Assembly: GCA_030647855.1 (NCBI GenBank)
Contig: JAUSIJ010000033.1
Location: 1-20,784, forward strand
From: a bacterium
GTDB lineage: Bacteria > Patescibacteriota > Minisyncoccia > Phycocordibacterales > JAUSIJ01
DNA: 20,784 bases
Reading direction: 5' to 3'
The position numbers and the translations under genes were made by a program. Position 1 is the stretch's first letter, and every line of letters starts with the position of its first letter. Shown here piece by piece: positions 16,931 through 20,784 of this stretch. The notes beneath the pieces are model-generated. The model searched no databases and had not been told where the DNA came from. It worked only from the letters and a program-made list of their open reading frames with translations.

Positions 16931-17827
16931 ATGGCTAACCGGCATCTTGCGAGATCAATAGCGTTGCAATCACTCTACGAGTGGGATTTTGCAGGCAACG
17001 AAAAAGCCGACGCTCTTGCCATTTTACGTCGTAATGCAGATGAATTCGCTCCCGGAATGGGAGATTTTTCGTTTATGGATAGTCTTATGCTCGGCGCCAT
17101 TGGGAAGAGAGCGGATCTTGATAAAATAATCGAAAAGGCGGCGCCCGATTGGCCGATCGATAAAATTTCCATTATTGATCGCAATATTCTACGCATCGGT
17201 CTTTTCGAACTTCTTTTCGGGGATCGCACGGAGGTTCCACCGAAAGTGGCGATCAATGAGGCTATTGAGCTCGCCAAAACATTTGGCGGCGAGACGAGCG
17301 GTAAATTTGTCAACGGCGTGCTCGGCGCGGTCTACAAAGAGATGGGCGAGCCTGGCAAGGAGCAAACGTCAAAGCGAAACAAAAAATTCGACATACCGGA
17401 TTCCGAAGCTTCGCTCGAGAAGCTCGGCGGAGCGGTAGTTTTTGCCAAAGAGGGAAACGATGTTTACCTTGCTTTGGTCCACGATATTTTCGGTCACTGG
17501 ACGCTTACCAAGGGACGCATCGAGGAGGGAGAGAACGAGGAAGAAGCAACGAAGCGGGAGATAAAGGAAGAGCTCGGCCTCACTGTCGCTATCAAGGAGA
17601 AGCTTGGCGAGAACGAATATATCGCCTACGACCCTGAAAAGGGCAAGAAGCGCAAGCACGTTATCTACTATCTGGCCGAAGCGCCTTTTGACGATTTGGT
17701 ACTCGAAAAAAAGGGGGGGCTTGACGACGTGAAGTGGTTTAAGCTCTCGGACATCCTTGATCTCAATTTTTACAACGATATCTTGCCAATTGTGACAAAG
17801 GCGGTTAATATCCTGCTCAAGAAGTAA
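16931..17827 (+). CDS. nusB: NusB-NUDIX hydrolase fusion protein
   Basis: Two domains in one 298-aa frame. Residues about 1-140 are NusB, the RNA-binding antitermination factor that works with NusE/S10 on rRNA transcripts: N-terminal HLARSIALQSLYEWDF and the C-terminal PKVAINEAIELAKTFGGETSGKFVNGVLG. A charged linker (140-160) leads to a NUDIX domain (about 165-298). It has a complete NUDIX box at 195-217 (GRIEEGENEEEATKREIKEELGL), matching Gx5Ex7REUxEExGU with all metal ligands. The substrate is unknown; NUDIX enzymes hydrolyse nucleoside diphosphates linked to another group. No start codon with a ribosome site was seen at the domain border, so it is likely one polypeptide. rnc begins 4 nt after the stop. 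The start is set by the NusB alignment. Confidence 0.9.
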   Translation: MANRHLARSIALQSLYEWDFAGNEKADALAILRRNADEFAPGMGDFSFMDSLMLGAIGKRADLDKIIEKAAPDWPIDKISIIDRNILRIGLFELLFGDRTEVPPKVAINEAIELAKTFGGETSGKFVNGVLGAVYKEMGEPGKEQTSKRNKKFDIPDSEASLEKLGGAVVFAKEGNDVYLALVHDIFGHWTLTKGRIEEGENEEEATKREIKEELGLTVAIKEKLGENEYIAYDPEKGKKRKHVIYYLAEAPFDDLVLEKKGGLDDVKWFKLSDILDLNFYNDILPIVTKAVNILLKK

Positions 17828-17831
17828 GCAT

Positions 17832-18527
17832 ATGACTGTTGATTTTTTCCCATTTGAAACCAAGGCGGGGGTTACCTTTAAGGACAAAAACCTCCTCCGC
17901 CAAGCCTTCACTCATCGCTCGTATATAAACGAAATGCGTGATTTTAGCGTCGAACACAACGAGCGGCTCGAATTTTTAGGCGATGCAGTGCTCGAGCTTG
18001 TGGTCACTGACTATCTTTTCCACAAGTATCCAAAAAAACCTGAGGGAGAACTGACCTCTTACCGATCATCGCTTGTTAACTCCCAAACACTCTCAAGTAT
18101 TGCGGCAACTCTTGAAATGGGTGAGTACCTTCTTCTATCGCGTGGTGAGGCGAAAGATAAGGGGCGGGGGCGTCAGTATATTTTGGCCAATACTTTCGAA
18201 GCTGTTATCGGAGCGCTCTACCTCGATCAGGGGTACGAGGCAGCCAGAGAATTTCTTGAGCGGCATGTCTTGCCATTGATCGATGACATCATTGCCAAAG
18301 GTGCTTTTATTGACGCAAAAAGCCGATTCCAGGAAAAGGCGCAAGAAATTGCGAGTGTCACGCCGTCGTACAAGACGCTTCGGGAAGTGGGGCCGGATCA
18401 TAGCAAGAAGTTTACCGTCGGGGTCTTTCTCGGGAGCGAACTCGTGGCTGAAGGTGAAGGTGAGTCCAAACAAGAGGCGGAGCAGAACGCGGCCCGGGTA
18501 GGTCTGCAAGAGAAAGGATGGCTCTAA
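17832..18527 (+). CDS. rnc: ribonuclease III
   Basis: Double-strand-specific endoribonuclease that matures rRNA and some mRNAs (231 aa). The RNase III domain has the signature HNERLEFLGDAVLEL (residues 42-56), with catalytic Glu and Asp. The second acidic motif reads ILANTFEAVIGALYLDQG (117-134): Asn120 stands where most family members have Asp (E. coli D114), while the essential Glu (E123, equivalent to E117) is kept. The dsRNA-binding domain follows (about 160-231: AKSRFQEKAQEI and the GEGESKQEAEQNAARVGLQ helix). It starts 4 nt after the nusB fusion's stop, without a strong Shine-Dalgarno, so translation is probably coupled. Confidence 0.93.
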   Translation: MTVDFFPFETKAGVTFKDKNLLRQAFTHRSYINEMRDFSVEHNERLEFLGDAVLELVVTDYLFHKYPKKPEGELTSYRSSLVNSQTLSSIAATLEMGEYLLLSRGEAKDKGRGRQYILANTFEAVIGALYLDQGYEAAREFLERHVLPLIDDIIAKGAFIDAKSRFQEKAQEIASVTPSYKTLREVGPDHSKKFTVGVFLGSELVAEGEGESKQEAEQNAARVGLQEKGWL

Positions 18528-18532
18528 TCTAG

Positions 18533-18558
18533 GCACTAGGTAATAAGCACTAGGTAAT
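18533..18558 (+). repeat. short tandem direct repeat
   Basis: GCACTAGGTAAT occurs at 18533-18544 and again at 18547-18558 (period 14). It lies just after the rnc stop. No function can be assigned. Confidence 0.6.
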
Positions 18559-18564
18559 TGGTAG

Positions 18565-18646
18565 TAGGCGAATCAACTGCTCTTAAAGAACGTTGAACAT
18601 TCCAACATTCTCAAGAATGTTGGAATGTTATTGGTTAGAGAGCCTA
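18565..18646. other. structured intergenic element with 15-bp perfect hairpin
   Basis: AACATTCCAACATTC (18596-18610) and its perfect complement (18615-18629) flank the loop TCAA. Outer pairings CTCT/AGAG and TAGGC/GCCTA (18565-18569 with 18642-18646) are nested around it. No T run follows, so it is not a clear terminator of rnc. It may be a structured RNA or an operator. The gene-free stretch 18528-18730 holds this, the tandem repeat and the next promoter. Confidence 0.55.
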
Positions 18647-18667
18647 TTGCTTTTTCTCTCTTGCTTT

Positions 18668-18696
18668 TTGATTGATATATGATATTACGGTACTAG
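18668..18696 (+). promoter_or_regulatory. promoter of the two-TM orphan gene
   Basis: TTGATT (18668-18673), 17 nt, TACTAG (18691-18696), about 34 nt before the ATG. The -35 is good and the -10 moderate. Confidence 0.5.
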
Positions 18697-18730
18697 TACA
18701 AGCGGTTCTTTACACGAAAGGAGGCAGACT

Positions 18731-19384
18731 ATGTCTGCTACCGCAAACGGTTTACTCAAGCGTCAGGTACTCATGGGGGAAGAGGAGTCAAAACTCGCTC
18801 AAGCGTTCCGGGAGCTCGATGTCAGGCCATTTACTCCCGAATCGGTTGAAGCCTACCAGCGTGAACAAGTGCGCATTGCCAACAAGGAATTCACCGAACA
18901 GTGGATCGAGACGGTTAAGAGGGATGCCATCAAAGAGATGGAGGTCTATGGGACCGTCACTCTCGTGCTTCTCGTCCTGTCGGCAATCTCGGTCATCGCC
19001 ATGCTTCAAGCTCTCACGCTTGGTGGAGAAGTGAACGATATCGCCGCAAAGTGCGGCGTTGGGTTCCTCGCTATCATGGCCTTTGCGCTCCCTTGGACTG
19101 CTGCCAATACGTGGCGCGAGCTCAAGAAGTATAGGAGACCCGAGTTCTGGGCGTCGTTTCGCGCGCAGTTCATGTGGCTTCGAACGGCGCTTGATAGCTA
19201 TTTTGCAGCGGTGCCGGAGTTTGCTCTGCAGACGGTCGAAGATCTCAAGATGCGTCTGCCGGAGGCCGAGTTCTATGTCGAGCACTTGCAGAATGACCCC
19301 TTCCTCGTCATGTACTGTGACGGCGAAACCTATCATCTCGAAGTCTGGGATGAACCGGGCTTCGGAAGAGAGCGACCGATCTAG
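18731..19384 (+). CDS. membrane protein with two TM helices, function unknown
   Basis: Protein of 217 aa. Residues 1-70 are charged and helical (cytoplasmic). Two transmembrane helices span about 73-95 (YGTVTLVLLVLSAISVIAML) and 108-128 (CGVGFLAIMAFALPWTAA), separated by a short polar loop. The C-terminal ~85 residues are soluble and acidic, presumably also cytoplasmic. No catalytic motif or family was recognised. It is a well-formed single-gene unit: promoter, a near-perfect AAAGGAGG (18717-18724) 6 nt before the ATG, and a strong terminator after the stop. Such strong signals suggest real expression despite the lack of a known function. Confidence 0.75.
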   Translation: MSATANGLLKRQVLMGEEESKLAQAFRELDVRPFTPESVEAYQREQVRIANKEFTEQWIETVKRDAIKEMEVYGTVTLVLLVLSAISVIAMLQALTLGGEVNDIAAKCGVGFLAIMAFALPWTAANTWRELKKYRRPEFWASFRAQFMWLRTALDSYFAAVPEFALQTVEDLKMRLPEAEFYVEHLQNDPFLVMYCDGETYHLEVWDEPGFGRERPI

Positions 19385-19405
19385 CTCCTGCTCGCTCAAA
19401 CAATA

Positions 19406-19435
19406 CCGTTCGCCTTAGGCGAACGGTTATTTTTT
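19406..19435 (+). terminator. Rho-independent terminator of the two-TM gene
   Basis: CCGTTCGCC (19406-19414) and GGCGAACGG (19418-19426) form a 9-bp stem with loop TTA, followed by TTATTTTTT. Confidence 0.9.
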
Positions 19436-19437
19436 AT

Positions 19438-19464
19438 AAAAAAACCGCAGGATTCCTCCTGCGG
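19438..19464 (-). terminator. Rho-independent terminator of the minus-strand orphan gene
   Basis: CCGCAGGA (19445-19452) and TCCTGCGG (19457-19464) form an 8-bp stem. On the minus strand it is followed by seven T (plus A run 19438-19444). It lies 7 nt beyond the gene's stop and faces the terminator of the convergent gene. Confidence 0.9.
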
Positions 19465-19471
19465 ATAAGTT

Positions 19472-19903
19472 CTAACGACTGTATCGGTAACTGTATCTGG
19501 CCGTGGTGCCGCAGCCGCAGCCAACTATATCTCCGTTCTCCTTGAACGTAGCCACAATACTCAAGTTTGGGGCAGTCGCCGCCTTGTCGAAGGAGCGAAT
19601 CTCAACACGGACGACGTCCTCGTCGTAGAAATGGGAGACCGTTACCCGGCCTTTTTCTGTAGCAAACGCTCCGGAAAGAAGCTCGTATTCTTCAGCCCCA
19701 ACTGTGAAGAATCGCATTAACGGAGTTAGGCTAAAACAACCTGTCAGATGTTCGAGATAACGGTGCCCATCTGTTCTGATGCCGACGAGCCAGAGGGCAG
19801 CTACAAATCTTTCTGCCTGAATCATCCCGAAACTGGAAGCAGTGCCGGAGGCAGAGTGCCTTCGCCAGCCATCGCTCCACGTCATACTCAGCCGCTTTAT
19901 CAT
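19472..19903 (-). CDS. orphan protein, function unknown
   Basis: Protein of 143 aa with no recognised family. The N-terminal half has a mildly hydrophobic stretch (about 30-43, AERFVAALWLVGI) that is too weak for a sure membrane helix. The C-terminal half looks like beta strands (VTVSHFYDEDVVRVEIRSF) and ends in a Cys/Gly cluster, GCGCGTTARYSYRYSR. Support for a real gene is good: AAAGGAG 7 nt before the ATG, a consensus promoter upstream (TTGACA, 17 nt, TAATAT), and a terminator right after the stop. An overlapping shorter open frame on the same strand (from about 19922) starts upstream of the ribosome site and is considered a shadow. Confidence 0.65.
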   Translation of the reverse strand: MIKRLSMTWSDGWRRHSASGTASSFGMIQAERFVAALWLVGIRTDGHRYLEHLTGCFSLTPLMRFFTVGAEEYELLSGAFATEKGRVTVSHFYDEDVVRVEIRSFDKAATAPNLSIVATFKENGDIVGCGCGTTARYSYRYSR

Positions 19904-19948
19904 CGTGATTCTCCTTTTTCAAAGAATTGGCTCACTTTGGCCATTTTC

Positions 19949-19965
19949 GGCAACACACCGTTGCC
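19949..19965 (-). promoter_or_regulatory. hairpin in the leader of the minus-strand orphan gene
   Basis: GGCAAC (19949-19954) and GTTGCC (19960-19965) form a perfect 6-bp stem inside the ~68-nt leader, close to the predicted transcript start. A weaker TGGC/GCCA stem lies next to it. It may stabilise the mRNA. Confidence 0.4.
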
Positions 19966-19977
19966 TTTCCACTGGCT

Positions 19978-20006
19978 ATATTATCACACGATAAGTCTTA
20001 TGTCAA
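19978..20006 (-). promoter_or_regulatory. consensus promoter of the minus-strand orphan gene
   Basis: On the minus strand TTGACA (plus 20001-20006) is followed after exactly 17 nt by TAATAT (plus 19978-19983). Confidence 0.75.
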
Positions 20007-20082
20007 TCAACCCCTTCGCGTATGTATGAGATAAAATACGACTACAGCTTACCACTTGTAACACTTCCGCTTGCTCGGGAGT

Positions 20083-20088
20083 TATAAT
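20083..20088 (+). promoter_or_regulatory. -10 box upstream of the ECF sigma gene
   Basis: A perfect TATAAT about 32 nt before the ATG. The best -35 candidate is TTGTAA (20056-20061), but the spacer would be 21 nt, too long for a standard promoter. No typical ECF autoregulatory pair was seen. Confidence 0.4.
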
Positions 20089-20120
20089 AAGTGAAAGGTC
20101 GTCAATATTATTAAAAACCA

Positions 20121-20681
20121 ATGAGCGACGAGCACAGCTTGAGTGATAATGAGATTCTTGACCGATCGGTCGGGGAGCCCGCACTCTTCGCTGTGCTTAT
20201 CGATCGCTATCAGAAAGAGTTTCTCCGGAAAATCATCGGACTTATAAAAAACAAAGATGATGCCGAAGATATAGTCCAAGACGCTTTCGTCAAGGTTTAT
20301 CTCAATGCCGCAAAGTTCAAAGCCCGACAGGATGCCACATGCAGAGCATGGCTCTATAAAATCCTTCTCAATACCTGTTTTTCCTACTGTAAAAAGAGAA
20401 ATCGGGAACGACGGCTTGCTTTGCAGATGACGCCTGAAGATCTTGATTTGTTGTCTGAAACCGGCAACGAGCACCAGAAGTTTGTTACCGCTGATAGAAT
20501 CCTTTCTACGCTCTCGAGAATCCCGCAAGCGATGGCGAATTTATTAGCAGAAGCGTTTCTTGATGGTAAAACCTATCCGGAAATCGCTCTCCTAGAAGGA
20601 ATTACGGAGGGAGCGGTTAGAACGAGAGTCCACCGAGCAAAAGAAGAATTTAAAAAAGCTTTCACTACCTATGGAGAATGA
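20121..20681 (+). CDS. ECF-type RNA polymerase sigma factor
   Basis: Alternative sigma factor of 186 aa, usual for the extracytoplasmic-function (group IV) class. Region 2 is clear: FAVLIDRYQKEFLRKI, then the -10-binding segment NKDDAEDIVQDAFVKVYLN, and WLYKILLNTCFSYCKKRNR. Region 4, which binds the -35, runs from about residue 130: LSRIPQAMANLLAEAFLDGKTYPEIALLEGITEGAVRTRVHRAKEEFKKAF, including the helix-turn-helix. The link between them is short and sigma-3 is absent, as expected. ECF factors usually respond to envelope signals through an anti-sigma factor. The next gene overlaps its 3' end and may encode a membrane partner, but only its start is visible. No strong Shine-Dalgarno precedes the ATG. 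Confidence 0.9.
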   Translation: MSDEHSLSDNEILDRSVGEPALFAVLIDRYQKEFLRKIIGLIKNKDDAEDIVQDAFVKVYLNAAKFKARQDATCRAWLYKILLNTCFSYCKKRNRERRLALQMTPEDLDLLSETGNEHQKFVTADRILSTLSRIPQAMANLLAEAFLDGKTYPEIALLEGITEGAVRTRVHRAKEEFKKAFTTYGE

Positions 20682-20784
20682 AATTCTAAAGAAAAAAATA
20701 ATGAGGCGCGTTTATAGTATCTATATCATGCGCTTTTTTCTTAAGCCGCTTGTCTATGAGGCCGGTTTTATAGCGGCGCTTATC
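20671..20784 (+). CDS. start of a membrane protein gene overlapping the sigma factor (partial)
   Basis: An ATG at 20671 overlaps the last 11 nt of the sigma gene in another frame and opens 38 codons up to the window edge: a Lys-rich start (MENEILKKKIMRRVYSIYIM), then the hydrophobic stretch AGFIAALI. The 3' end is outside the window. The tight overlap suggests translational coupling with the sigma factor. It could be an anti-sigma factor or other membrane partner, but nothing specific is visible yet. Confidence 0.5.
   Translation, partial: MENEILKKKIMRRVYSIYIMRFFLKPLVYEAGFIAALI

Overview
The window looks like a chromosomal piece of a Patescibacteria/CPR bacterium, most likely of the Parcubacteria group. 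This is inferred from a compact GyrB of CPR type, a threonyl-tRNA synthetase without the N-terminal TGS domain, the block rnhB-rpmF-(nusB-NUDIX)-rnc, a sortase with a VPYTG-type substrate, many orphan small proteins, and short or absent mRNA leaders. TGA is used as a stop (for example at the sortase and sigma-factor genes), so the genetic code is the standard bacterial one. No tRNA, rRNA, CRISPR array or transposase gene was seen.

Layout. 1-520: decayed 3' part of a gammaproteobacterial-type recF. 600-3273: gyrB and a LysE/RhtB-type exporter. 3276-5162 (minus): a membrane-anchored protein with two CARDB-like domains, then a small helical protein and its terminator. 5189-8321: divergent promoters, then a sortase and its probable substrate, a modular surface protein. 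8328-8520: a gene-free stretch full of nested inverted repeats. 8601-10250: a stand-alone double Clp-N protein, a truncated histidine-phosphatase remnant and a DUF218-like protein. 10285-12018 (minus): thrS. 12077-12292: a small orphan protein. 12307-12579: two tandem long-hairpin elements. 12580-15774 (minus): dnaE, followed on its other side by a third copy of the element (15780-15918). 15966-18527: rnhB, rpmF, a nusB-NUDIX fusion and rnc. 18533-19903: a structured intergenic stretch, a two-TM orphan and a minus-strand orphan. 20121-20784: an ECF sigma factor and the start of an overlapping membrane-protein gene.

How it works together. Housekeeping genes (replication, supercoiling, translation, RNA processing) are mixed with a cell-surface module: the sortase and its substrate each have a near-consensus promoter, and a CARDB protein is transcribed divergently from them. 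Housekeeping genes tend to have a -10 box almost touching the start codon (leaderless mRNAs), while the orphan genes carry strong Shine-Dalgarno sequences and Rho-independent terminators.

The most unusual signal is a family of three ~135-bp long-hairpin elements that bracket dnaE. They share a 17-bp terminal inverted repeat (ACCCGCACACTAAGTTT). Beyond it the two arms of each copy still pair with each other but differ between copies, and the interiors are unrelated. This covariation points to a selected secondary structure. All calls come from reading the sequence; no database search was possible.
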